Source of the DNA: Clostridiales bacterium COT073_COT-073
GTDB lineage: Bacteria; Bacillota; Clostridia; Lachnospirales; Vallitaleaceae
Direction: 5' to 3'
Length of the DNA stretch: 64,000 bases
Assembly: GCA_003858485.1 (NCBI GenBank)
Contig: RQYD01000016.1
Coordinates: 48,523-112,522, forward strand
This document shows, piece by piece, positions 40,594 through 50,923 of the stretch. The translations under genes and the position numbers were made by a program. The notes under the pieces were generated by a model that was not told the DNA's origin, did no database searches, and worked only from the letters and a program-made list of their open reading frames with translations. The stretch's first letter is position 1, and each line of letters opens with the position of its first letter.

Positions 40594-43500
40594 CTACCAG
40601 CCTTTGACCTTACTTAGCAAAGTAAAGTATTCCCCATAGCTTAATTCGCGATTGGGCGCCGCCTGCCAGGAATTAGTCAGTAATCCGGCACTTTCGGCTT
40701 TCAGCAAAGTAATCGCTTGCTCGCTGCTTACTCCCTGACTGCTGGCCATGGCCGCCACCCGGTTTTTATCATAAGCCAGGTAGGTATCCTGAATCATTTC
40801 ATAGGCTCTGACAAAGGCCACAAAAGCTTCCATTCGGGTAACCTGGCGATCATAATTAACATTCCCCGGCATCAAGCCGCTATTGACCAAAGTCCGTTTC
40901 TTTTCTCCGGAAATACTGCCATTAAAATCAATCGTCTGTTCATTTTTAACTCCGGCATACAGGCCATTATAAAAAGCCTGACCGGTTATCCGGTTATCCG
41001 GCTGATAATAGCCCAGATTTTTAAAGGCCATATGCGCAGCCACTTTCACCCGATATACTTCTGACCAGTGATTCAGCTGAGGAATATCCGGCTGTCCAAC
41101 CAAAGCATTGGTGCCGGAATATAGACCATATTTACCCAAATCCATGGTTTTAAAGAAATAGCGATTTTTCGCTTTGTCATAGCTGCCGTCAATTGTTCGC
41201 TCTTCTTTATTGGCATTCTGCAAATAAGCAATTGGCTGTTTATTATAAACTTCTGACCGGTCAACCGGACTTAATCCTATTTCAACAGCCGCCGCCAAAA
41301 ATGCCAATTTGGTCTTTTGTTTGTCTGATTCAATGGTCACTGCCAGTGCCTGTTCCGGTGTAATTGACCGTAAATTGGCTGCCTCTGCCTTAATTGGCAA
41401 AGCCGAAGTTTCCGCTAATTCCAATCGGATTTTCGGTTTGGCTCCAAAGCTGTGTTTTTGCCGGCTCACTTCCTTTTCCAGTGCCGTCATCGGCATAGTT
41501 AGTTCGGCCTCTCCGGCCAGTACATTTAAATTAACTTTATGCTTTAAAAAGGCCTCATATACCGGATATGGCATTTCCACCCGCCGGATCCGCACTTCCT
41601 TATTCTTAAATTTGGACAGATTAGAGGTATAGGTGTAAGTTCCTTTTTTAATCAATTCATTGATTAAACGCTGATCGACCCGGTTATCGGCTTTGCCGTC
41701 TTTTCCCTTTTGGTCATAGCGAAAGCGAAAAGTCAAACTCTTATCTTTTTCATTATAGATCAGCTCATAATCCCGATCCGGCAAAATCTCTAAATTCGGA
41801 TCTTTATCGCCATCATACTCACTTCCATCCAGGCCGGTGGTGATTCGCACCACATTAGTATATTCCAGCGAATCGATCACCAGTTTTTTGGAACCGGAAG
41901 ACACAGTCAATCTGGTTTTGGCTCTGGCATAATAAGTTTTGCCCGGCACCAGACCATTGATCTTAACCAGAGTCTTTTCTAAAATTTCAATGTCCTTGGC
42001 CGCACTGCCGGATGTGTTGATGATGATCGGATCAATAAATCCTTCGTTATCGGCAATTTCCAAAATATATTCATATTTTTTGCTCAAACCTTTATCATTG
42101 GCATTGGCTTCATTGTCCTCATTTAATTTCATCCATTGGACCGCAAAATAATCTTTGCTGACCGGCCGCTCATATTTATAGCGCAGCATATCCTGCTGTG
42201 AGGCAATACCAAACCCTGGCGGGGCGGGCGGCGGTAAAATTGGAGTCGTACGGCCGATCACCGCATTTGACCAGTCCGAAGTTTTTTGGGTAGTGGTATT
42301 GATGGCCTGAATATAGAAATTATAACTGGTATCCGGGAATAAACCGGTCACATCCAGATAAAAGAAATCACCATTGGTCGGATAGTTAGGATCAGTTGGA
42401 TCTTCTGACACCACCACCGGAACTTCGATTTCCTTTTTGTCATCCAAAGTTTCCGAATATTTAATCCGATATGTAAAATCCTTATTGTAGTTCCAGGCGA
42501 TCCGGATCGAAGTATCACTGGCCCCGACCACAAACAGCTTAGGAACAGTCGGGTCAGGCTCGACCACATCCGGTTCCGGCTTAGTGGAAACTAAAATCGG
42601 GGTCGGAAAATGAGCATAAATCTCTGTTCCATCTTTCATTGCCCGATAGGGATAAAGCACAAACATATAGGCAGTATTGGCCTTCAGTCCATTTTCCTGA
42701 TGCAGCAGCTCTTCCTGGTCTTCGACATTTCTGGCTGGATCAATTACTACCCAGTTAAGCGGCTGGATATCTTTTTTATCCTGAATGATCAGCTCATCAA
42801 AATATTCCTGGAAGCCATAGAGTGGATTAACTGCTTTTTTCTTTTCAATTTCCGCTAAAACATCAGCATAGGGCAGTTTGGTAAATTTATACTTAATGGT
42901 CGAATCGGCATAGGAATTGGCTCCCATATCGATCATCCGATGGATGAATTTATATTTGGAATTACCAGCTACTGCTTTTAAAAAGCGTTTTAATTCTTTT
43001 TCACTTTTATAGAGCTCATATTTAACCGCTCCATCAACCTCGGCATCAAAGACTTCATCCCCTTTGACCCAGGCCACCGGAAACCATTTGCCCAGCGGCG
43101 GATTATCCAGCGGTTTGACATTGACCACTTCATACCATTTTTCTTTCCAGCCAATCGTCACCGACTCTTTGGTTGTTCTTTCAAACAATTCCCGCAGCGG
43201 CGGCTTGGTCATGACCGGTGGTGCATAAATGCCCAGAGCATCATAGTAAAAGCTGACAATGGTAGGGTCTGATTTATATTCTTCGGTGCCGATTTTTTTC
43301 TTGGCCACCACCTTAATATAATAAATCTTATTTGGTTTAAATGGTGTAAACTGTTGGCTCTCTTTATCAAAATACTTATTAAACAGGCGATGGAAACCAA
43401 TGATATCGCCATTGCTATTATAGATAAATTCATTGGTGGAAGATGGCTCAAAACGCAGGTCTTTTTCCACCTCCGGAATTTCCGACAAGGCATTATAATC

Positions 43501-44982
43501 ATCGGTTATAAAAATATCATAATAAGTATTTAAATCAGCAATGATCTTATTGTAAGTCGGCGAGCTGGCATCAATATCCTTGCGCCGGAAAGCACTCCAG
43601 ACCAGATTAATCACATTATTGTCCTGCTTGCGGTGAAAAACCACATTTTGATTAAAAATTTCTGCTAAATCTCCGGCATAAGTATAGGAGTTGAGCAAAT
43701 AGCCTTCATCAGCTAATTTCATTTTAATCTCATCCGGTGTCAGGGTCAGTTTCCATTCATCAAGCAGCGCCTGCGTGGTCAGTTTGGGAATGACCGGCTT
43801 AGTTGGGGTAATCCGCAGCTCACTCGGTGAATACAGCAAAATATTGGACAAAGCCATAATTGGCGGCTTACTGCCTCCGGAAACCGATTTATAGGTCAAT
43901 TTTAATTGATATTTCATATCCGATTTTGGTTTATTAATTAAATAATAATTAACTGCTCCGGCTTCGCCATAAAAGATGGCAATATTTTTTTCATTGTCAT
44001 CCTTGATTTCCACCAACCGGGCTTCGGTCAGTGAATATTTATCCTTGTCCTTACCGACTTCAAAAGAAGCCGGGATCTTCCAATAAAGGCGCAGATATTC
44101 CCCTTCTTCCGCATAATTCAAGCGGATATTGGTTGAAACCGAGTGAATCAAAGGATAATTACGGTTCCGGATCACTCTTTCGCCTTCATAATTTTCGACA
44201 GTTGGTTCAATCATAACCGAGTAAATCTGACCGGGATAAATTTTTTCCTTCAGCACATATTTCAGCTTACTGCGGCGGCTGGCTGTATCATAAAAGCGGA
44301 CCACATCCGGACTGTTGCTGGTTAAGCCAATGACTTCACCCTCTTTATTGTTATAGAAGGTTTGGGTCGCCCCCTGATTGGAATAATCGCCCAAGGCATA
44401 AACAATCCGGTAGGTAAAGTCCTGTTTGCCCAAATCATCCCAAATCACAGTAATCGAATCATCCGTACTTTCCAGCTTCACATCCAGATCGGTAATGGCA
44501 TAAGCAAACGGATCCGGCCCGGCATAAGGAGCAGGATGGACCTGACCATTTAATAAATTGATATGATTGTGGTAGGGACGAACCGATACCTTATACAGGG
44601 AACCGGTCGCCAGATTAATATTATCGGCAATTTCAGTTTCGTGAGCTCCTATGACTGTATATGGTAGTTGAAAATACTGGGTCCGGTTTAAACTCATATT
44701 TTCTAAAGTGATCCGGTATCCTTCCGGATTATCTGCTTGCTGATCAAACCCCGGTCCCGTACCCGGTGCCCAAGCGGCCGGATCTTCCCATTTAAAATGA
44801 ATGGTCGGCCGAATCAAACGCTCACCGGTGATCAAATCCTTGCCTAAACGATAAAATACATTATCGATTTCTGCACTGACAACCGGCAGTTGAATATTGG
44901 CTTTGACTTCAACGCTCAGCAGCAGAATAAATGCCAGCAGCAAAGCCAGTATTCGCTTTCCTTTTGTTCTTAGTTGTTTCAT
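40594..44982 (-). CDS. Giant fibronectin-III-like surface protein
   Basis: 1462 residues, signal peptide 1-28. Repeated fibronectin-III-like beta modules are seen, clearest at about 150-250 (LESTDDSITVIWDDLGKQD) and 830-930 (ASDTSIRIAWNYN, LFPDTSYNFYIQAINT). They are followed by a beta-rich region at about 1080-1250 and a C-terminal stretch (about 1325-1462) that keeps SLH spacing but is very degenerate (ITGQAFYNGLYAG, DRQVTRMEAFVAFVRAYEM, LSYGEYFTLLSKVKGW). Probably wall-attached and structural or adhesive. It is paralogous in architecture to the next gene upstream. No catalytic motif seen. Confidence 0.8.
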   Translation of the reverse strand: MKQLRTKGKRILALLLAFILLLSVEVKANIQLPVVSAEIDNVFYRLGKDLITGERLIRPTIHFKWEDPAAWAPGTGPGFDQQADNPEGYRITLENMSLNRTQYFQLPYTVIGAHETEIADNINLATGSLYKVSVRPYHNHINLLNGQVHPAPYAGPDPFAYAITDLDVKLESTDDSITVIWDDLGKQDFTYRIVYALGDYSNQGATQTFYNNKEGEVIGLTSNSPDVVRFYDTASRRSKLKYVLKEKIYPGQIYSVMIEPTVENYEGERVIRNRNYPLIHSVSTNIRLNYAEEGEYLRLYWKIPASFEVGKDKDKYSLTEARLVEIKDDNEKNIAIFYGEAGAVNYYLINKPKSDMKYQLKLTYKSVSGGSKPPIMALSNILLYSPSELRITPTKPVIPKLTTQALLDEWKLTLTPDEIKMKLADEGYLLNSYTYAGDLAEIFNQNVVFHRKQDNNVINLVWSAFRRKDIDASSPTYNKIIADLNTYYDIFITDDYNALSEIPEVEKDLRFEPSSTNEFIYNSNGDIIGFHRLFNKYFDKESQQFTPFKPNKIYYIKVVAKKKIGTEEYKSDPTIVSFYYDALGIYAPPVMTKPPLRELFERTTKESVTIGWKEKWYEVVNVKPLDNPPLGKWFPVAWVKGDEVFDAEVDGAVKYELYKSEKELKRFLKAVAGNSKYKFIHRMIDMGANSYADSTIKYKFTKLPYADVLAEIEKKKAVNPLYGFQEYFDELIIQDKKDIQPLNWVVIDPARNVEDQEELLHQENGLKANTAYMFVLYPYRAMKDGTEIYAHFPTPILVSTKPEPDVVEPDPTVPKLFVVGASDTSIRIAWNYNKDFTYRIKYSETLDDKKEIEVPVVVSEDPTDPNYPTNGDFFYLDVTGLFPDTSYNFYIQAINTTTQKTSDWSNAVIGRTTPILPPPAPPGFGIASQQDMLRYKYERPVSKDYFAVQWMKLNEDNEANANDKGLSKKYEYILEIADNEGFIDPIIINTSGSAAKDIEILEKTLVKINGLVPGKTYYARAKTRLTVSSGSKKLVIDSLEYTNVVRITTGLDGSEYDGDKDPNLEILPDRDYELIYNEKDKSLTFRFRYDQKGKDGKADNRVDQRLINELIKKGTYTYTSNLSKFKNKEVRIRRVEMPYPVYEAFLKHKVNLNVLAGEAELTMPMTALEKEVSRQKHSFGAKPKIRLELAETSALPIKAEAANLRSITPEQALAVTIESDKQKTKLAFLAAAVEIGLSPVDRSEVYNKQPIAYLQNANKEERTIDGSYDKAKNRYFFKTMDLGKYGLYSGTNALVGQPDIPQLNHWSEVYRVKVAAHMAFKNLGYYQPDNRITGQAFYNGLYAGVKNEQTIDFNGSISGEKKRTLVNSGLMPGNVNYDRQVTRMEAFVAFVRAYEMIQDTYLAYDKNRVAAMASSQGVSSEQAITLLKAESAGLLTNSWQAAPNRELSYGEYFTLLSKVKGW

Positions 44983-45137
44983 TCCCTATTCCTTTCTCGT
45001 ATCTTTCTTTGTTTTGCTGCTTTCTGTTCCCAACTGATATCGTTTGATGCCGGACTGACCCTACACTTTTACATTGCCTGCCCGATCAGAGCAAATGTCT
45101 TACATTTACTTTCAGACCAGTCCGCTGGTGAAGCACC

Positions 45138-45175
45138 GGAAAATGGAAATCTGCCCGGCAGTTTCTCCATTTTCC
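45138..45175. terminator. Hairpin between the two giant surface-protein genes
   Basis: GGAAAATGGA and TCCATTTTCC with an inner CTGCC/GGCAG stem. No T run on the minus strand, so it may be an intercistronic stabiliser rather than a full terminator. The rest of 44983-45235 has no gene. Confidence 0.5.
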
Positions 45176-45235
45176 TCTTTCACATTTTGCTAAGCCGGAT
45201 CGCTTTCCAGCCACATACCGGCACCTTTATATTTA

Positions 45236-45480
45236 TAACTCAACTTTCCCACAGTCTTTTTTGGCTCTATCCCACTCCAGGGAGCGGGCACATGGGTTCC
45301 CCCGCTTTCGCCACATACTTCGTAAGATGGCTTTCGCGGCACACGCTTTCGCAACTTGCTTCGCAAAGTTGCTTTCGTTCTCACCCATTTAACGAGCCTT
45401 TCGCCACTTACTTCGTAAGATGGCTTGCGGTTACACACCTAAAAAAGACTGTTTCTAGAAACGTGGGAAAGTTGAGTTTA
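45236..45480 (+). repeat. MITE-like hairpin element, copy 6 (long, three modules)
   Basis: Ends TAACTCAACTTTCCCAC and GTGGGAAAGTTGAGTTTA. Inside: the GC hairpin CTCCAGGGAG, module GCCACATAC-TTC-GTAAGATGGC, module GCAACTT-GCTTCGCA-AAGTTGC, module GCCACTTAC-TTC-GTAAGATGGC and the right arm GACTGTTTCTAGAAAC. Its last bases include the stop codon of the upstream gene. Confidence 0.9.
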
Positions 45481-48400
45481 TAACTTATTCAGGAAATGAC
45501 GCAGTTCATTCATACTGAATTCCTGTTTTGGCATGAATTCTCCATTTCTCAGCATCACCAAAGCCAAATGTTGGGCTGCCAGGATGGACTGCCTGAATTT
45601 AATGTCGATCTGATCCGCATCCTCAATCGCATTATAATCAGTTAGCCGAACACTGTTTAGATTCATATTCTTCTTTTTAGCAAAAGTTTGAGCCAGAATA
45701 TAATAAGCCTTTTCTTTAGAAATTGAACTGTATTGAGCATACGCCGGGACTGTGATACCCTTGGCTTTTAAGAAAGCAGCGGTATCATTACTGTCATCGG
45801 CACCCAGGATTCGGGCAGCAGTCCGGATCAGTTGCTCACCCATAATGCTGCCATTTTTCGTTAATTCCTGTGGAGTAAACACTTTGTCTAAACGGTTTTT
45901 CTTAATTTCATTAATTTCCAAATGACCGGCCATATCTCCCAGGCTCTGGCCAATAGCATCCCGAACAGCCGCAAATGACCCGGTTTTCAGGCTTTTGACT
46001 GCGCCATCAGCCCCGGCTGCCATAGCCTGCCAGGTCGATGCTTCCCGGAAATAAACCTGAAATTCGGTTTTTTCTTCCGGCGCCAGTAAAACTTTAAATT
46101 CCCGGCTCAGCTCCGTAACATAACCTTTGCCTGGCTGGAGCAAAGAAAGATACTGATATTGACCAATTTTGGCATAATCTTTCTGCACCTGCTCGATCAC
46201 CCGATTGACAATTTCATTTAATTTTTCTTCCTTGATCCCGTATTTTAAGTCTTTTTCCAACTCATTGATCAAAGTTGTCTTATTATGACTGATCGCATTT
46301 TCAACCGTTGCCTCCAGCATATTATCAATATAGGTTTCCGTTCGGGTCTCCCGGACCACACCAACAGAAATATTGACCATTGGCTCCAGTGGCAGTTCAC
46401 CGGCAATTAAGGAACTATATTTACCGGCAGTCAATTCGATCACCACCGCATAATCCTTGCTTGAACCATGGTATTGCTTAATTTGCTGAATACTTTCCCG
46501 GATTGCTTCTGTTTCCTGCTCATTGATAAAGCCAGCCGGTAAAATAAAGCGCTGATTTTGAATGGTCAATTGCCAATCGGTATTAAACTCCGGTGCTGTT
46601 TGAATAAACTCAGCTGGCAGGTAATAAACCACCGTCTGACCCTGGCCGACTGCCATATCATAGCGCCCGCCGGTTTGGCTCCGCATTTCGCCGGCCGCAT
46701 GTGGTCCCCGGTATTTATAGATATTTTTCCTGGCATCGGTAGTCAGATTAAAATATGAGAATTTCTTTAACTCTTCTGCCCGTTTCAGATAATACTCAAT
46801 GTACTCCTTATATTTATCTTCTTTATCCTGAGCCGATTGGTCAAATTCGGTTCTGGTCCTGACCACATCAGAAAATGGCGAGGTGGTATAGGTATAGCTG
46901 CCATCCGGATTTTTTTCCATATCCTTGGTATGGTCTTCCAGACGGACTTTAATATCATAAGCCTTACTTGGTTCAAAACCAAAAACTTTATAGTACAGTC
47001 TTTGATAATTGACCGGTGCTCCGGGCGTGGCCTTGATATAGGTGCTGCCATATAAGATCTGGCCATTGGCCTGAACGACATTGGTCTGCACATAATTGGC
47101 ATCCTTTTCCCCACGAACAAAGATCTGAACCAGATAATTTTCGTGTAATTTTACGCCCTCCGGCAGCGGCACATCAAAATAAATGATCCGCTCATGCCTT
47201 GGGTTATGATCAATGGTGGAATAATAATCAACCGTTAAGTTGATCGGTCGCTTCAGTTCCGGAGTGGTAATAGTCGCTTCCCGCCAGCGGGAACGGCTGA
47301 GGACTGATTTCTCATCATTATACTTTAAGGTTCTGACATAATAGTATAAGACCCGATTTGGGGAATTGCGCTTATCAATTACTTTGATCGTCCGGTCATC
47401 CATTGAAAAATCAGCTTGTAGAGCCTTTTCCCAGGTTTTATTAGCGGTATTATAAACCTGCAGCTCCCAGTCATCCTCAAAATGAACCACCCGGTAAGCC
47501 TGAACATTGTTTTTATGAATCCCGTATTTTTTAATTAAGCGATCGGTCGTTTCATCAGTCGAGCTGCCGTTGACCAAATCTTCAAGGGCAAAAGTATTTT
47601 CACGCAGCACCTCCGCCAAACTCTGATCCTCAACATTTAAAAGCTCAAAGCCGTAATTTTTTTCTTCTGGCTGAATAGTGGCCGGTAAATCCCATTGTGC
47701 ATAGGTTTGCACTTTCTCATCATCAATAAAATCAACCTTAAAGTTTTCCGGTGCCAGCGGCAGCTTTTCATTATCGCCCGGTTCCGGATTAACTTTCGGT
47801 ACAGTCATTTCTAAAATAATCGATGGCGTGCTGGTCCGGGGCTTGGGATTGCCATTGTTATCAACCTCAAAACTACCATCGCCGTTTTTCACCTGTAGCT
47901 CGACGACAAACCGAACATAGTAGACGGCATTCGGGTCTAATCCGGTAATTTGCGTTAAAAACTCACCACCGGGGATCTTACCCTCGGGCGATTTTAAATT
48001 CAGGTCCTCGATCTCAAAGTAAAACACCTGACCGGCCCGAAATTTTTCCAGTTCCTCCGGCTTGACCTGGATCTTTCTGGTATCCTGTGTTTCCGGCGGT
48101 ACCAGCGGCAGCAGATACTGCTTATCCTCAGCCGTAATCTTCATTAGCTCCTGGCGGTTCTGTGAAATATAGCCCACATATTTAATCGAGTCTGTGCTTT
48201 TATTTAAAGGCTCAAGCATGGCTTCACGGAAGGTTTTAAAATCGGTTTTATTTTTATTCCAATCCCAGTAAATGCCGACTCCTTCCGGGATCGTGCCATT
48301 GACATTATAAACCGGCTCATAGCGCAGATTATTGGCGGTCGGCACATCATAAATCAGCATGCTCATCGAAAAACTGTAGGGCATGGATTGACGCGAGCGC

Positions 48401-50523
48401 ATCACCAAACCATCCTTTTCCGAGTATGCCCGGATTCGGAAGTAATTTACCCCCGGAAAGGCCAGATCCTTGATCCGCTTATTCATATCAGCCTGAGCAG
48501 TAACGGTATACTTGCGGTTTTCTTCATCATAGACCGCCTGATGGGCCAGTGGCCATTTGCCTTCTTTATTTAAAATAATGCTTTCCATCCGGAAAAGTTC
48601 ATCGGTCTTATCATAACCATTGACATAATGCGGACCGGCCTGACTGGGCCTGCCCTGCCAGCTGTCACCAGTTAAAGCCGGATGCACCTGTAGCTGGAAG
48701 GTGCCATCTGCCCCTTTGATCACCTTATAAACCTGAATCACTTCATATTTATTTTCGTCAGTTTCGCCCGGCAGGGTATTAACTGATAATTCATAATAGA
48801 CTGCATCATTGGTGGGATCATTATCACGTCCGGGATCATCGGCTGTTGTATAAAAGATCTTAGCTAATTCTTCTTTGTCAATCGCCTGCCAAACCAGATC
48901 CAGCTGAATTTGGCTGGGAATGCTTTGATCGAGGGCTTCCTGATCCGGCGGGGTGACATATAAATTATCGACTGACACAATACTGGGCATGGCCGGCGGC
49001 ACATCCTTATCATTTTCCGCCTGATAATTTAAAAGCTGCGACCGGATATTGGTCGAAGAAAAGCGAAACAGGATCTGGTAATGATCACCGGATGAGTTGT
49101 CGCTGAATGGCACCGGAATATTGATCTTTGACTGCTTATGATCATTTCTTTGATAGTGCCTTAACCATAAATGATTGTTTTCATCCAGCGGACCGACATA
49201 GGTCTTATTATATAAAATGGTATATTCCAAATCGACATTATCACCGACATCATATGGGGTGATCTCTAAAAAGGCCTCTTTTTGGTCGGCTCTTTTCAGG
49301 GTATATTCCATATAGGTATAGGCAAATTCACTGCGTGGCACAAAAACCGGAAAATCAATCAAACTCTCCTGACCGACCGATTTTTCCAGATTCAGTTTGG
49401 CCTTATAAATCTTTGACTTTTCCAGCTCACTCCATTGAACAATTTCTGTATCCTTATTGGCCAAGTCCGATTTATCCTTGACAATATCGATCCGGTATAC
49501 ATTGCGGACAGCATCAAAAGTATAGGTTTCATTGCCGCTGTTGCCGGCCGGCAGTGATTTGATCTTTCTGTCACCACCAACATCCAGCGAAAAGCGGATA
49601 TCCATATTTGACGGTCCGGCCAGATCCTTTAAATCAAAGGCTGCGGACAAAGTTTTTAAAATTGGTTTGGCCGAGGCATAATCAAACTGCCAGCTGGCCG
49701 GGTTAATCGCTCTGGGATGCTCAAACTCAAGCCGGATACCGGGACGGGAGCCGGCTTTTTCAGTATGGACTGTCGTATTTGGTACAATAATGGTGGCCGG
49801 TTCATAATTAACAGCCGCATTGGTTGGATTTTTTATCAAATGGGTCGGAGTAGTGGTAAAATTTTTCAATGATTTTAAAGCATTGATCGATTCTTTTTCG
49901 CCCAGTGGATTGGTTACACTAATCGGGAAAATAGTACCAACCTGATATTTATCCAAATACAGGAAAGCCTTATTGGAATTAAAATCACCGCGCAGCATTA
50001 AGATCCGGTTATTGATATTAAAGGCAACCCCCGGAAATTTAGCACTGGCTTTTTTATCAATCACATAATGCAGTTTACCACCAATCAGATGGTCGACTTT
50101 AAAGGCAGCCAGCTCCGCCCCGCGATAGCTTTTCCAAAGCGGGATATCACCGCTGTAATCAGCACTTAAAAACGAAATATCCATTTCCGCTTCCGTCACA
50201 TTAGGATGCAGAGCCTGATTTCCGCGTTCAATCATAAAATCAACTTCCAAATTTTCCGGATTATTGGTAATTTCCAAAGTCCGGCGCTCTCCCGATTGCA
50301 GGAAATACTCGAGCACATACTTATTTGGCTCGGCTAAATTCAGCTCAAACAAAAGATCATCGGTGCCACTCTTGCCCTCGATCACATTTAAGTTAATATC
50401 CATGGTGGCTGTTTGCAGCCAGGAAATCCACTGTCCGGCTGCCCTGACCGGCACTGCCGGAAAGGCCGGCATTACCGATAATAATATACTGAAACTTAAC
50501 ACATAAGCTATAATCTTCTTCAT
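45478..50523 (-). CDS. Giant fibronectin-III-like surface protein, largest gene of the window
   Basis: 1681 residues, signal peptide about 1-28 (FSILLSVMPAFPAVPVRA). Many beta-sandwich modules of fibronectin-III character follow (LAPENFKVDFIDDEKVQTYA, YYVRFVVELQV, YYYVRTLKYNDEKSV). A region at about 1260-1500 has mixed helix and strand, and a C-terminal region (about 1560-1681) looks like degenerate SLH repeats (IMGEQLIRTAARILGADDSN, EKAYYILAQTFAKKKN). First gene of the surface-protein run; RBS AAGGAGCGG. Its stop codon (45478-45480) is formed in the terminal bases of a repeat element. Role probably structural or adhesive; unknown. Confidence 0.8.
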   Translation of the reverse strand: MKKIIAYVLSFSILLSVMPAFPAVPVRAAGQWISWLQTATMDINLNVIEGKSGTDDLLFELNLAEPNKYVLEYFLQSGERRTLEITNNPENLEVDFMIERGNQALHPNVTEAEMDISFLSADYSGDIPLWKSYRGAELAAFKVDHLIGGKLHYVIDKKASAKFPGVAFNINNRILMLRGDFNSNKAFLYLDKYQVGTIFPISVTNPLGEKESINALKSLKNFTTTPTHLIKNPTNAAVNYEPATIIVPNTTVHTEKAGSRPGIRLEFEHPRAINPASWQFDYASAKPILKTLSAAFDLKDLAGPSNMDIRFSLDVGGDRKIKSLPAGNSGNETYTFDAVRNVYRIDIVKDKSDLANKDTEIVQWSELEKSKIYKAKLNLEKSVGQESLIDFPVFVPRSEFAYTYMEYTLKRADQKEAFLEITPYDVGDNVDLEYTILYNKTYVGPLDENNHLWLRHYQRNDHKQSKINIPVPFSDNSSGDHYQILFRFSSTNIRSQLLNYQAENDKDVPPAMPSIVSVDNLYVTPPDQEALDQSIPSQIQLDLVWQAIDKEELAKIFYTTADDPGRDNDPTNDAVYYELSVNTLPGETDENKYEVIQVYKVIKGADGTFQLQVHPALTGDSWQGRPSQAGPHYVNGYDKTDELFRMESIILNKEGKWPLAHQAVYDEENRKYTVTAQADMNKRIKDLAFPGVNYFRIRAYSEKDGLVMRSRQSMPYSFSMSMLIYDVPTANNLRYEPVYNVNGTIPEGVGIYWDWNKNKTDFKTFREAMLEPLNKSTDSIKYVGYISQNRQELMKITAEDKQYLLPLVPPETQDTRKIQVKPEELEKFRAGQVFYFEIEDLNLKSPEGKIPGGEFLTQITGLDPNAVYYVRFVVELQVKNGDGSFEVDNNGNPKPRTSTPSIILEMTVPKVNPEPGDNEKLPLAPENFKVDFIDDEKVQTYAQWDLPATIQPEEKNYGFELLNVEDQSLAEVLRENTFALEDLVNGSSTDETTDRLIKKYGIHKNNVQAYRVVHFEDDWELQVYNTANKTWEKALQADFSMDDRTIKVIDKRNSPNRVLYYYVRTLKYNDEKSVLSRSRWREATITTPELKRPINLTVDYYSTIDHNPRHERIIYFDVPLPEGVKLHENYLVQIFVRGEKDANYVQTNVVQANGQILYGSTYIKATPGAPVNYQRLYYKVFGFEPSKAYDIKVRLEDHTKDMEKNPDGSYTYTTSPFSDVVRTRTEFDQSAQDKEDKYKEYIEYYLKRAEELKKFSYFNLTTDARKNIYKYRGPHAAGEMRSQTGGRYDMAVGQGQTVVYYLPAEFIQTAPEFNTDWQLTIQNQRFILPAGFINEQETEAIRESIQQIKQYHGSSKDYAVVIELTAGKYSSLIAGELPLEPMVNISVGVVRETRTETYIDNMLEATVENAISHNKTTLINELEKDLKYGIKEEKLNEIVNRVIEQVQKDYAKIGQYQYLSLLQPGKGYVTELSREFKVLLAPEEKTEFQVYFREASTWQAMAAGADGAVKSLKTGSFAAVRDAIGQSLGDMAGHLEINEIKKNRLDKVFTPQELTKNGSIMGEQLIRTAARILGADDSNDTAAFLKAKGITVPAYAQYSSISKEKAYYILAQTFAKKKNMNLNSVRLTDYNAIEDADQIDIKFRQSILAAQHLALVMLRNGEFMPKQEFSMNELRHFLNKL

Positions 50524-50923
50524 TTTCCGCTCCTTATTGCTTTAATTCCGATACCCATCATTCTTTATTATTATCGGCTAATCCAGCCGGAAAATCAATG
50601 ATTTTTTCAGCTTTTTTCAAATGTTATAAAATTGTAACTCAACTTTCCCACAGTCTTTTTTGGCTCTATCCCGCTCCAAGGAGCGGGCACATGGGTTCCA
50701 CTTTCGCAACTTGCTTCGCAAGATTGCTTTCGACTAAAGTCTGATTTTAATATCACTTCCGTAATTAAGCAAGCTGTGTCTTAAATTTTTTTCAAATAAA
50801 ATCTGTGGCGTTTGCTCTTTCCACATAAAATCAATTTACAAGGCATAAATGCATGTATCACCAAAGCCATTTCAGCAAATTATTATCCCGAATTTTTTAA
50901 CTCCATCCCCTCCGGAAAATGAG
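50524..50923. other. Leader of the giant surface-protein gene and repeat copy 7
   Basis: Apart from the ribosome site, the region contains a partial MITE-like element. No convincing promoter pair was found on the minus strand; ACATTTGAAAAAAGC and nearby A+T-rich sequence are the only candidates. No gene seen from 50736 to 50923. Confidence 0.4.
50635..50735 (+). repeat. MITE-like hairpin element, copy 7 (left part)
   Basis: TAACTCAACTTTCCCACAG, the GC hairpin CTCCAAGGAG and the module GCAACTTGC-TTC-GCAAGATTGC. The right arm is missing. Confidence 0.85.

Noticed and set aside
45190..45438. 82-codon frame inside repeat copy 6, similar ones at 26227 and 63476
   Set aside because: They are translations of the MITE-like element with no start signals; similarity among them comes from the repeat.
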